64,000 nucleotides of DNA, taken from NCBI RefSeq assembly GCF_900174585.1, contig NZ_FWPT01000006.1, positions 310,001 through 374,000 on the forward strand, written 5' to 3'. The position numbers and the translations under genes are program-made. How positions within the stretch are numbered: the first letter of the stretch is position 1; every line of letters begins with the position of its first letter. The notes beneath the pieces are model-generated. The model saw nothing but the letters and a program-made list of their open reading frames with translations. It searched no databases and was not told the origin of the DNA. Shown here piece after piece: positions 16,536 through 24,869 of the stretch. The DNA is from Parendozoicomonas haliclonae (GTDB lineage: Bacteria > Pseudomonadota > Gammaproteobacteria > Pseudomonadales > Endozoicomonadaceae).

Positions 16536-17672
16536 TTATTCAAAGTTACCGGTAACCAGCAGCTCGTTGTTGTCCATCAGAGGGCGGCCTTTGGCGATAA
16601 CACCCCGCAGGGTAAAGTCATCATTGAACAGGCAGAGATCAGCATCCTGGCCAACCTCAATACTGCCTTTATTAATGCCGAGGGAACGGGCCACGTTTGC
16701 GGTCATCATGGCGATGGCCAGTTCCGGTGCCACGCCTGCATTAACCAGTTGCGGCAGGAGCATCAGGTTGCTGTCCACATCGGCAGCAGAGAGACCGATC
16801 ATCTCGCCTTTATCATTGAACTTGGGAATGCTGCCATTGCCATCGGAACTGATAGTAATCTGGCTGGCGGCGACTCCGGCTTCCAGCGCCAGCTTGATCG
16901 CCTGTTCTGGAGGCGTGAAACGACTGCCGCCGGAGGTGATGTCCATATAGCCACCTTTCAAGGCAAACTGGACGGCATCCTGGAACAGTGCTTCGGTACG
17001 GGCGACATGGGTCGGGGAGATATGGTGAATCGGCAGGCCCATTTCGAGCAGTTCATTAATTTGCGCAAAAGGCTGTGGTAGACCGCCCATATGAATGTGC
17101 AGCACACCCTTCTTGCCGGACAGCAGGCTGGCGATACGGATATCAGAGACGATACGGGAGAGCTCGTGAGTGCTAGGGAAGGAGCAGCGGTGATCAGCTA
17201 GAGCAATCTTTACACCGAGAACCGGTGGCAGGAACGCGAGATCGTCACGGATACTGCCGGTAATGGTTTTGGTGGGGACTTCGTAGGAGCCGGTATGCAT
17301 GTAGGCGGTGATGCCTTCTGCGGTTAATCCGGCGGCCTTGGCGTAGAGATCTTTCGGAGATCGGGAGATACCATCAGTACCCAGCACACCAACAACGGTG
17401 GTGCTGCCGGCTTTGATCAGGCGGGACAGGGTTACCTGAGGAGTACGGCTGGAAAAACCGCCTTCACCACCGCCACCAATCAGATGAATATGCTGATCAA
17501 TTAAGCCGGGCGTTACGATCGCGCCTTTGCAATCAATAACCTTAAGATTATTAAGACCGGAAAGAACAAGTTCCGGCTCAATAGCAAGAATCTTTCCCTG
17601 ACTGATTAATATATCAACATTGCCAGCATGTGTTGGCTTATACAGGTTGGCGTTTTTTAAAACAATAAACAT
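16536..17672 (-). CDS. iadA: Beta-aspartyl (isoaspartyl) dipeptidase
   Basis: 378-aa binuclear zinc amidohydrolase of the IadA family, releasing L-aspartate from isoaspartyl dipeptides. Seen: the N-terminal metal motif PGLIDQHIHLIGGGGEGGFS, TTVVGVLGTDG, HIHMGGLPQPF, PIHHISPTHV and the catalytic Asp in TISSDGNGSIP. Start ATG 17672 (MFIVLKNANLYKP) has AGGTG upstream; the frame extends 14 codons further without homology. Aspartate produced here can feed AspA. A HypT/YjiE-like LysR gene lies divergently upstream, as in E. coli. Confidence 0.93.
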   Translation of the reverse strand: MFIVLKNANLYKPTHAGNVDILISQGKILAIEPELVLSGLNNLKVIDCKGAIVTPGLIDQHIHLIGGGGEGGFSSRTPQVTLSRLIKAGSTTVVGVLGTDGISRSPKDLYAKAAGLTAEGITAYMHTGSYEVPTKTITGSIRDDLAFLPPVLGVKIALADHRCSFPSTHELSRIVSDIRIASLLSGKKGVLHIHMGGLPQPFAQINELLEMGLPIHHISPTHVARTEALFQDAVQFALKGGYMDITSGGSRFTPPEQAIKLALEAGVAASQITISSDGNGSIPKFNDKGEMIGLSAADVDSNLMLLPQLVNAGVAPELAIAMMTANVARSLGINKGSIEVGQDADLCLFNDDFTLRGVIAKGRPLMDNNELLVTGNFE

Positions 17673-17727
17673 ACAATCACCTGTTGCGAGATATTCGCAG
17701 ATAAATTTCAACAAACTGACAAGTTAA

Positions 17728-17755
17728 TATGAGTCGAATTGCTCATAACGTTATG
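17728..17755. promoter_or_regulatory. Overlapping dyads in the iadA/LysR intergenic region
   Basis: TATGAG-N8-CTCATA (17728-17747) overlaps the perfect palindrome CATAACGTTATG (17744-17755). They lie just upstream of iadA in the divergent promoter region and are typical in position for a LysR-type operator. Confidence 0.45.
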
Positions 17756-17911
17756 CAAATAAAGAATTGTTTACATTTTTTGAGCAATTTTACCGAATGA
17801 AACTACGTACAAAGAGAAATTGTCAGCGAAAAAAATATTAACTTCGTCGTAAATCAAAGTAATTTGTTTTTTGGTGCTACTTTGGAATGATAATATGCGC
17901 CGAAAGCATAG

Positions 17912-18832
17912 ATGGATATAAAGATGTTATCTCTCGATTTCAAATGGCTTGAAGATTTTTTATATCTTAAAGAACTGGGTAGTTTTTCTGCAGCATCCAA
18001 AGCACGGCATGTTACCCAGTCGGCGTTTAGCCGCCGTATTCAGGCTCTGGAGCTGTGGGTTGGCGTGCCGCTGTTTGATCGTACATCTTATCCGGTAAAG
18101 CTTACGGCTGACGGCAGGAAGTTCGTACCCTATGTGGAGAAAATGCTGACACTGGTGAAGGAAACGAGTGATGACTTTGCCTTGTCTTCATTGCAGACAG
18201 ACCATTCAATTAGAGTCGTTTGTCTTCACTCTTTTGCGCTTAATCTGATTCCTAAACTTTTTCAGGTTATTAAAAATAAATTTAATGAACTCAACTTTTC
18301 ATTAACACCATCTGTTCTTGGTGTTGAGAACCATTTCAATTCCATTCTTGATGGAACCAGCGATATTATTTTTGTTTATGATATGCCGGGTATGCGTCCG
18401 GCTTTTGTCCACGAGGACAAGTTCGAGAAAATTGTTGTTTGTGAATCTCGTATTATCCCTGTTGTTTCCAAAGCACTGTCATCCTCTCTTGTCGAAAGGG
18501 ACCATCTTCCTTATCTGGCTTATGCCAAGCACACCTTTCTGCATCAGCCGGTCAATGATGTTATTGCCAGAAATGAATTGAATCTTGAGCAGGTCTTTGA
18601 GACCACTCTGAGCGAGTCACTGGTGAAAATGGCGCAGCTAGGAGCCGGTGTGGCCTGGATTCCATCACATGATATGGAAGAGGAGCTGGCGCGGGGTGAT
18701 CTTGTTCGCTTATATCCAGAGAAGACTGATCTGGAAATCCCTGTGGATATCGTCTGTTATCGCTCGAAAGCGAGTAAACGACAGGCAGTGAATGATTTCT
18801 GGAGGGGCTTGCAGACAGTTTTGTGTGAATAA
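17912..18832 (+). CDS. LysR-family regulator, HypT/YjiE-like
   Basis: 306-aa LysR regulator whose N-terminus (LDFKWLEDFLYLKELGSFSA, ARHVTQSAFSRRIQALELWVG) resembles E. coli HypT/YjiE. That gene is also divergent from iadA. The effector-binding part includes VCLHSFALNLIPKLFQV and a MAQLGAGVAWIPSHDMEEEL block. It is probably the regulator of iadA-dcuC. It is lower in GC than its neighbours in the middle part (for example 18240-18460), which could reflect local drift or a separate origin. It ends at a bidirectional terminator shared with aspA. Confidence 0.88.
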   Translation: MDIKMLSLDFKWLEDFLYLKELGSFSAASKARHVTQSAFSRRIQALELWVGVPLFDRTSYPVKLTADGRKFVPYVEKMLTLVKETSDDFALSSLQTDHSIRVVCLHSFALNLIPKLFQVIKNKFNELNFSLTPSVLGVENHFNSILDGTSDIIFVYDMPGMRPAFVHEDKFEKIVVCESRIIPVVSKALSSSLVERDHLPYLAYAKHTFLHQPVNDVIARNELNLEQVFETTLSESLVKMAQLGAGVAWIPSHDMEEELARGDLVRLYPEKTDLEIPVDIVCYRSKASKRQAVNDFWRGLQTVLCE

Positions 18833-18835
18833 AAA

Positions 18836-18861
18836 AATGGCAGCCGGGTGGCTGCCATTTT
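18836..18861. terminator. Bidirectional terminator between LysR and aspA
   Basis: AAATGGCAGCC-GGGT-GGCTGCCATTT with A-rich and T-rich flanks works in both directions for the convergent genes. Confidence 0.8.
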
Positions 18862-18880
18862 GTATCAGTGAGCTTTCAAC

Positions 18881-20296
18881 TTAGTTGAAACGCTTACCGT
18901 GGTACTTAGGGTTCATCAGGTTGTCGGCGGAGAAGATCACATCCAGCTCTTCTTCAGTCACCAGACCACGCTCCAGAACCACGTCACGTACGCTGCGGCC
19001 GGTCTGGGCGCATTCGCGACCTACCAGGTCACCGTTGTGGTGACCGATATGCGGGTTCAGGTAAGTGATGATGCCGATAGAGTTCATCACCATCTGCTCG
19101 CAGATTTCACGGTTGGCAGTGATGCCTTCCACGCACTTCTCACGCAGGCTGGTGCAGGCGTTGGCCATCAGAGTCAGGGACTCGAACAGAGCCTGAGCGA
19201 TAACCGGTTCCATAACGTTCAGCTGCAGCTGACCGGCTTCAGCAGCCATGGTCACAGTGATGTCGTTACCGATCACTTTGAAGCAAACCTGGTTAACAAC
19301 TTCAGGGATAACCGGGTTTACCTTGGCTGGCATGATGGAAGAACCGGCCTGCATTTCTGGCAGGTTGATTTCCTTCAGACCGGTACGTGGACCGGAGGTC
19401 AGCAGACGCAGGTCGTTACAGATCTTGGACAGCTTCACTGCGAAACGCTTCAGAGCGCTCTGCAGCATCACGTAAGCGCCACAGTCGGAGGTCGCTTCGA
19501 TCAGATCAGCCGCAGGCACGTAAGCGTCGCCAGTGATTTCAGCCAGCTTGGCGATAGCTAGGGCAGAGTAGCCTTCACAGGCGTTCAGGCCGGTACCGAT
19601 AGCGGTTGCGCCCAGGTTCACTTCCAGCAGCAGCTCGCGGCACATCTGGATAGTCTTGATCTCTTCACGCAGGGTCACTGCGAAAGCGCGGAATTCCTGA
19701 CCCAGAGTCATAGGAACGGCGTCCTGCAGCTGGGTACGACCCATCTTCAGGATGTCTTTGAACTCTTCGGACTTGGCTTCAAACGCACCGATCAGTTGTT
19801 CCAGGTTGGCCAGAACAGAAGCGGTAGAGTTGTATACGGCAACACGGAAACCGGTAGGGTAAGCGTCGTTGGTAGACTGACTCTTGTTCACATGGTCGTT
19901 CGGGTTGATGATCTCGTACTCACCCTTTTCATGACCCATCAGTTCCAGAGCCAGGTTGGCCAGAACTTCGTTGGTGTTCATGTTTACGGAGGTACCAGCA
20001 CCACCCTGGAAAGCGTCAACCGGGAACTGGTCCATGCAACGGCCTTCGTTCAGAACCAGATCACAGGCCTTAACGATGTTTTCGCCGATTTCACGTGGGA
20101 TGGTGCCCAGTTCGGTGTTAGCCAGAGCTGCAGCTTTCTTGGTCAGCACCATGCCACGGATGAATTCCGGTGCATCGTTGATGGTTTCACGGCTGATTTT
20201 GAAGTTCTGGATGGCGCGCAGAGTGTGGACACCGTAGTAGGCTTCAGCAGGAACATCCATGAAGCCCAGCAGATCTTCTTCCTTGCGGAATTGCAT
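18881..20296 (-). CDS. aspA: Aspartate ammonia-lyase
   Basis: About 471-aa member of the aspartase/fumarase superfamily, deaminating aspartate to fumarate. It shows the superfamily signature [11 protein letters not shown], plus [18 protein letters not shown] and [16 protein letters not shown]. Start ATG 20296 ([20 protein letters not shown]) is favoured by homology, with GGTGAG close upstream; the frame runs 20 codons further. With iadA it turns isoaspartyl peptides into fumarate, the electron acceptor and DcuC substrate. Only a weak FNR-like site (20400-20413) is seen upstream. Confidence 0.95.
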   Translation of the reverse strand: MQFRKEEDLLGFMDVPAEAYYGVHTLRAIQNFKISRETINDAPEFIRGMVLTKKAAALANTELGTIPREIGENIVKACDLVLNEGRCMDQFPVDAFQGGAGTSVNMNTNEVLANLALELMGHEKGEYEIINPNDHVNKSQSTNDAYPTGFRVAVYNSTASVLANLEQLIGAFEAKSEEFKDILKMGRTQLQDAVPMTLGQEFRAFAVTLREEIKTIQMCRELLLEVNLGATAIGTGLNACEGYSALAIAKLAEITGDAYVPAADLIEATSDCGAYVMLQSALKRFAVKLSKICNDLRLLTSGPRTGLKEINLPEMQAGSSIMPAKVNPVIPEVVNQVCFKVIGNDITVTMAAEAGQLQLNVMEPVIAQALFESLTLMANACTSLREKCVEGITANREICEQMVMNSIGIITYLNPHIGHHNGDLVGRECAQTGRSVRDVVLERGLVTEEELDVIFSADNLMNPKYHGKRFN

Positions 20297-20609
20297 ATTA
20301 CTCACCGGAGGAGATGTAGGTGAAAGCCACCGGTGCGTTTGTGTACCAATGGCCATTAAAGAATACGGTGCAAATTAAAAGATTGAAGAGACCTGTTTTT
20401 TGATCTGTGTCGTTATTTTTGCCGGAATTTTAAGCCGATAAATAAACGCTTATACCTGCAAATAACAAGATACTTATGTGTCCATGGTCGGATTGTTTAA
20501 TTGCTTTTGTTTGGTGAAAGAAGGGGAGGGATTTTGACTGGTTTTGTTCTTCCTTGAACAGGGTTCAGGACAAGCAGAATCTCCAAAAATCCTACTTGTC
20601 CTGTCTGTA
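20297..20609. other. aspA upstream region
   Basis: 313 bases, AT-rich, no gene seen. It contains the aspA leader, a weak FNR-like match TTGATCTGTGTCGT (20400-20413) and the hairpin after the cobA-hemD gene (20566-20603). Confidence 0.3.
20566..20603 (-). terminator. Possible hairpin after cobA-hemD
   Basis: CAGGACAAG / CTTGTCCTG, a 9-bp stem with a 20-base loop just past the stop codon. No clear U-tract. Confidence 0.35.
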
Positions 20610-22019
20610 TTAATCGGTCAGACCGTTCAATACAGATTCGATCATGGTGTCTGCATCGGTCACCAGTTTTGCCGAAGCAATATTGGCACGCTGCAGATGC
20701 TGGTACAGACTTTCAACTGAGGTATACACCGCTGCATCCAGCAGGCAGTTCGGGTTGTTGTCACCCAGTGCCCAGAAAGACTCTTCACTGTCCAGAATGG
20801 CAATATCGCAATCCGGCAGGTTGAAGCGCAGACGGGTTGGTACCTGAATAAAGCAGCGAACAACATCAACGCCTTCGCCCAGCTGCTCAGCTTCCGCAGC
20901 GCCAGCCAGAGTGATTGTGCCGGCACCCAGACCTTCCACATCACCGAACGTCAGTTGTTCAACTGCAAAGATACCCATGTCGTTCAATGCCTGAAGTGCT
21001 GAATCGGACGTTGCGGTAATGCTCTGCTGCAGGGAACGGGTATCCACCCGGTGCGCCAACAAGGCTTCCTTCCAGGAAACCACAGACTCCTTGCCGGTAA
21101 ATACCAGACGGGAGGCGTTCATCACCCGCTGCAAGTCCTGGCTGCTGATGCTGTTGGTAAAACGTGGGGCTGGCAGATGAATGACCACACCACCCAGGTT
21201 TTCCAGCTGCTGACGAATGCGTTTGCCTTCCTCGCCCTGAAGGGAGAGCAGGATACGCTTGTTCATCAGAGGCAGCTGCTTGCGCCAGTGCAGACGATCA
21301 CGCAGACGAATAACATCACCAACAATAATCAACGCAGGTGCATCAATATTGAGCTGCTCAACCATTTCAGGAAGAGTCGTCAGCGTACCTTCCAGCTCGT
21401 ACTGACGGCTGGTGGTTGCGGCACTGATGTAGATCGCCGGAGTGTCGGCTCGGCGGCCTTCACGGATCAGAGTGTCGAAGTTTTCCCGAATCTTTTTGGA
21501 CGCCATATACAGAGCCAGGGTTCCACGACCCTTGCCCATGGCTTCCCAGGACGCACCGCCCTGACCGCAGTGATGACCACTGGCCAGGGTGACATCCGTT
21601 GCCACGCCGATGCTGGTGAGCGGGAAACCAGCGTAGGCTGATGCACCCAGAGCGGTGGAGATACCAGGCACCACTTCAAACGGGATGTTGTGTTCGATCA
21701 GATCATCACATTCCTGGGTACCGCGCCCGAAAATGAACGGGTCGCCGGCTTTCAGGCGCAGAACATCCTTGCCTTCCAGCGCCATCTCGATCACTTCCGG
21801 ATGCATGCCGTAGCCGATTTTGCTGTGGTAGCCACGATAACCGATAGCCACCATCTCGACTTCTTCAGGAATCATTGCCAGCAGTGCCGGACTGATCAGA
21901 GCGTCATAGGCGACAACGTCCACCTGGCTCATCAGGCTTTGGGCCCTCACAGTCAGCAGGCCGGGATCACCGGGGCCGCCGCCAACCAGATAGACCTTAC
22001 CAATCTTTTGCTGGCTCAT
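20610..22019 (-). CDS. Uroporphyrinogen-III C-methyltransferase fused to HemD-like domain
   Basis: 469-aa fusion. Residues about 1-250 are a SAM uroporphyrinogen-III methyltransferase (SUMT/CobA) making precorrin-2: VYLVGGGPGDPGLLTVRA, RLKAGDPFIFGRGTQE, VVPGISTALGASAYAGFPLT. Residues about 260-469 look like a uroporphyrinogen-III synthase (HemD) fold (RILLSLQGEEGKRIRQQLEN at its start), but conservation is weak and activity is doubtful. CobA-HemD fusions are familiar in Firmicutes. The start overlaps the cbiF stop by 4 bp (ATGA). It provides the first committed step, which the CysG-like protein at 35783 has apparently lost. Confidence 0.87.
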   Translation of the reverse strand: MSQQKIGKVYLVGGGPGDPGLLTVRAQSLMSQVDVVAYDALISPALLAMIPEEVEMVAIGYRGYHSKIGYGMHPEVIEMALEGKDVLRLKAGDPFIFGRGTQECDDLIEHNIPFEVVPGISTALGASAYAGFPLTSIGVATDVTLASGHHCGQGGASWEAMGKGRGTLALYMASKKIRENFDTLIREGRRADTPAIYISAATTSRQYELEGTLTTLPEMVEQLNIDAPALIIVGDVIRLRDRLHWRKQLPLMNKRILLSLQGEEGKRIRQQLENLGGVVIHLPAPRFTNSISSQDLQRVMNASRLVFTGKESVVSWKEALLAHRVDTRSLQQSITATSDSALQALNDMGIFAVEQLTFGDVEGLGAGTITLAGAAEAEQLGEGVDVVRCFIQVPTRLRFNLPDCDIAILDSEESFWALGDNNPNCLLDAAVYTSVESLYQHLQRANIASAKLVTDADTMIESVLNGLTD

Positions 22020-22780
22020 TCCGGGCATCTCGCAGTACGGAAATCGTGGGAAAAAGTTTTGTCGTACAGCTTGGAATCGTTGAAGTCGGTTTTACCCAGC
22101 ACTTTGCCGACCACGATCATGGCGGTGGCACGGATATCCAGCTCTTTCACCTTGTCGTGAATGTCGGTGATGGTGCCGCGAATCACGCGCTGCTCCGGCC
22201 AGGAAGCCTTTTCAACGACAGCGATTGGGTAATCAGCCGGGTAGATAGTCTTCAGCTGGTTGCACAGCTTCTTCAACATGCTGATGCTGAGGTAGATGCA
22301 CATGGTTGCTTCATGCTTGGCCAGCTCCAGAATGTTTTCCTTTTCAGGAACCGGAGTACGGCCCGGCATACGGGTCAGGATAATGGTCTGGCACACTTCC
22401 GGCAAAGTCAGTTCCTGACCCAGCGCAGCAGCGGAGGCCTGGAAGGAGGACACCCCCGGAATCACTTTCCAGTCGATACCCAGATCATCCAGGCGACGAA
22501 TCTGTTCGGCAATGGCACCGTAGATGCTTGGGTCGCCGGTATGAACACGGGCAACGTCCTTACCTTCTTCGTGGGCCTTGCGCAGCACTTCTGTGGTTTC
22601 TTCCAGATCCATATCGGCGGAGCTGAGTACCAGTGCGTCCTTGTTGGCACGGGCTACCACTTCTTTCGGTACCAGACTGCCGGTATAGAGAACCACCGGG
22701 CACTGTTCAACCAGGCGAGCGCCTTTTACGGTGATCAGATCCGGGTCGCCAGGGCCTGCGCCAATAAAAAATACGGTCAT
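22016..22780 (-). CDS. cbiF: Cobalt-precorrin-4 C11-methyltransferase CbiF
   Basis: 254-aa SAM methyltransferase of the CbiF/CobM family. It has the tetrapyrrole-methylase loop FFIGAGPGDPDLITVKGARL, RVHTGDPSIYGAIAEQI, and the family-specific RMPGRTPVPEKENI and YLSISMLKKL. It methylates C11 in the corrin pathway. Operon order is cbiH, cbiF, cobA-hemD, with 34 bp before and a 4-bp overlap after. Confidence 0.93.
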   Translation of the reverse strand: MTVFFIGAGPGDPDLITVKGARLVEQCPVVLYTGSLVPKEVVARANKDALVLSSADMDLEETTEVLRKAHEEGKDVARVHTGDPSIYGAIAEQIRRLDDLGIDWKVIPGVSSFQASAAALGQELTLPEVCQTIILTRMPGRTPVPEKENILELAKHEATMCIYLSISMLKKLCNQLKTIYPADYPIAVVEKASWPEQRVIRGTITDIHDKVKELDIRATAMIVVGKVLGKTDFNDSKLYDKTFSHDFRTARCPE

Positions 22781-22814
22781 GGTCTTAAATCCTTACAACT
22801 CTTCGTAAACAGAA

Positions 22815-23672
22815 TCAGCGGTCAGTGGCGCGGTTCTGATCAGAAAGCGCCTCAACGTTAAGAGTGCGGCCACGCTTCTGGCCTTCGTAAATGGAGCCGT
22901 CAGTGATGTCATACTTCTTGGTATAACCACGTGGCGTCACGATCATGCCTTCAAACAGGTAACTGGAGCTGTTGCCCACGGTTACTGCAGCCAGCATGCC
23001 GATGTCGTAATCCAGGAAGTGTTCCAGATCGGTAATCACAATCTTCTGGTTGTCGCGGTAAGCGCCCTGCACGATAGCGACAGGAGTGTTGGCCGGACGA
23101 TGCTGTAGCAGGATGTCACGGGCTTCAACAATCTGGCTGCGACGTCTTTTGGACTGCGGGTTGTAGAAGGTGATGGCGAAGTCCGCTTCGGCAGCGGCGC
23201 GAATACGCTTGGTGATCACTTCCCATGGCGTCAGCAGATCAGACAGGGAGATAGTGCAACTGTCATGGCCCAGAGGCACGCCAACCAGAGAGGCGCAGGA
23301 GTTGGCGGCGGTAATGCCTGGTATCAGCTCATAACCAATGCCATCGGCGCGGGTCCAGTTGCGTTCCTGCAGCAGTTCCAGAGCCAGAGAGCCCATGGCG
23401 TACATGCCGGCATCACCAGAGGAAATCAGCGCCACCTTGTAACCTTCTTCGGCCAGATCAACGGCCTGATTGGCACGTTCGACTTCCTGAGTCATGGCGG
23501 AACCCATCAGGGTCTTGCCGGAACACAGGTCTTCGATCAGCTCGATGTAGGTTTTGTAGCCCACAACATAGTCGGCGTTTTCAATCGCTTTACGGGCCAT
23601 AGGAGCCATCAGGTCGAGGCTGCCGGGTCCGATGCTGACAACAGACAGTTGTCCTTTTGCTGTATTACCCAT
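22815..23672 (-). CDS. cbiH: Cobalt-factor III C17-methyltransferase CbiH
   Basis: 285-aa CbiH/CobJ-family methyltransferase that methylates C17 and drives ring contraction. Seen: LSVVSIGPGSLDLMAPMARK, ALISSGDAGMYAMGSLALEL, GITAANSCASLVGVPLGHD and FYNPQSKRRRSQIVEA, all characteristic. It ends with a short tail (DGSIYEGQKRGRTLNV) seen in CbiH proteins. It is the first gene of the minus-strand trio and is divergent from cbiK. Confidence 0.93.
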   Translation of the reverse strand: MGNTAKGQLSVVSIGPGSLDLMAPMARKAIENADYVVGYKTYIELIEDLCSGKTLMGSAMTQEVERANQAVDLAEEGYKVALISSGDAGMYAMGSLALELLQERNWTRADGIGYELIPGITAANSCASLVGVPLGHDSCTISLSDLLTPWEVITKRIRAAAEADFAITFYNPQSKRRRSQIVEARDILLQHRPANTPVAIVQGAYRDNQKIVITDLEHFLDYDIGMLAAVTVGNSSSYLFEGMIVTPRGYTKKYDITDGSIYEGQKRGRTLNVEALSDQNRATDR

Positions 23673-23904
23673 AATTCAAAGCTTCAGTTACAATCACGTT
23701 GCTTTCATTCCTCTGGGGTCTGCAGACACCAGAACAGCCGCTCTTGCCGGAGCGCACTGCGCCAATTCCTGTGATGGTTTGCCGACCAATCACACTCTCT
23801 CAGGCTGGAATTCCTGATAAACACTCTTTGTCGTGTGCGTTTGAATACGCCTGAAAGTGCTTATCACCAATCCCCTTTTCAGAGACTTACTCCCGGGAAC
23901 CGCC

Positions 23905-24729
23905 ATGAAACGATTCCGTCATTACGACAAAGACACGGCTATTGTCCTTGCCTGCTTTGGCTCCGTTGTTGAGCATGCCCGCTACGAACAACTGGCCGAC
24001 ACCGTGCGCGAAGCCTTTCCGGATTACCCGGTTGAGATCGCCATCACCTCCCGCATGGTGATCAAGAAGCTGGCTGCCGAACACGGTCAGTGGCTGAACC
24101 TGCCCCAGACCCTTGCGAACCTGGATATGCAGGGTTATCGCCGTATCATCGTGGCGTCCTGCTATCTCTACCCGACCGATGAACACGCCATGGTGATCAA
24201 CACTGTGAAAGGGTTTGAGAACTTCTCCCTTTCCCGCTTTGGTGTGACCCCAAGCCTGATCAACAAAACCAACACCGCCACCAAGCTGCTGAAGGCCATC
24301 CATGACCGTCATCCTCTGGAAGACGACATGGCAAACCTTTACATCATTCACGGCGCACCGGAGCTGGATAACCCAGGCTACTCCGCCATCCAGTACACTG
24401 AAGAACTGCTGGCCCGTCTGGACCCTTACAACTTCAGTTGCTCTCTGGAAGGTGCTTTCCCGTTCAACACCATGAGCGATGGTCTGATTCGGGACATCCT
24501 CACCATGATGGATACCGACAAGCCGAAGCTGCGTCTGGTACCGCTGTTGCTGGTGAGCGGCAACCATTTCGAGAATGACCTGATGGACATCCGCGAAACC
24601 CTCAGCCCACACTTTGAAGTGGAACTCGCTGAGCCTGTCAGCGGTGACCGCTTCTGTCTGCTCGATATGCCGGAAGTTCCGGCACTGTTGATCGAACAGA
24701 TCAAGACCGAACTGAAGAAGCTGCCTTAA
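23905..24729 (+). CDS. cbiK: Sirohydrochlorin cobaltochelatase CbiK (anaerobic)
   Basis: 274-aa class II chelatase inserting cobalt into sirohydrochlorin early in the anaerobic route. Metal-site histidines are visible in LYIIHGAPEL and VSGNHFENDLMDIRETL, and the N-terminus AIVLACFGSVVEHARYEQL matches CbiK. Start ATG 23905 follows CCGGGAACCGCC; a longer frame from 23857 lacks homology. It is the only B12 gene on the plus strand within the 20.6-42.1 kb island. Its last codons fall in a 45-bp repeat whose second copy encodes the end of the convergent cbiG. Confidence 0.92.
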   Translation: MKRFRHYDKDTAIVLACFGSVVEHARYEQLADTVREAFPDYPVEIAITSRMVIKKLAAEHGQWLNLPQTLANLDMQGYRRIIVASCYLYPTDEHAMVINTVKGFENFSLSRFGVTPSLINKTNTATKLLKAIHDRHPLEDDMANLYIIHGAPELDNPGYSAIQYTEELLARLDPYNFSCSLEGAFPFNTMSDGLIRDILTMMDTDKPKLRLVPLLLVSGNHFENDLMDIRETLSPHFEVELAEPVSGDRFCLLDMPEVPALLIEQIKTELKKLP

Positions 24730-24869
24730 GGGCGGCGACAAACAGCCATCGTCTGGTTCCCATGCTCTGCGTGGGAACCTATGTGCACTTATGCATTCCC
24801 ACGGTGACCGTGGGAACGAGATGTGACCGAACTGAAGAAGCTGCCTTAAGGGCGGCGACAAACAGCCAT
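24705..24869. repeat. 45-bp direct duplication flanking a REPIN-like element
   Basis: The 45 bases at 24705-24749 recur exactly at 24825-24869. The 75 bases between hold two hairpins: GGTTCCCATGC-TCT-GCGTGGGAACC (24755-24779) and TTCCCACGG-TGA-CCGTGGGAA (24796-24816). The left copy contains the cbiK stop codon and the right copy the cbiG stop codon. Each copy carries TTAA, in which both convergent stops overlap. Confidence 0.9.

Noticed and set aside
20400-20413. FNR box upstream of aspA
   Set aside because: TTGATCTGTGTCGT loses the final AA of the palindrome and is not convincing alone; it was mentioned but not counted among the sites.
23673-23904. Second cobalamin riboswitch between cbiH and cbiK
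   Set aside because: Neither strand shows the CCCGCAACTGT core or the GCCAGGAAACCTGCC box found at 35490-35675.
23887-24861. 324-codon frame antisense to cbiK crossing the repeat element
   Set aside because: It is a shadow of cbiK extended through the REPIN-like element; its FPRRAWE-type peptide is simply the translated palindrome.
24705-24869. CRISPR array or IS element
   Set aside because: Only two direct copies with one spacer-like unit containing hairpins, no cas or transposase gene nearby; a duplicated segment around a REPIN-like element fits better.
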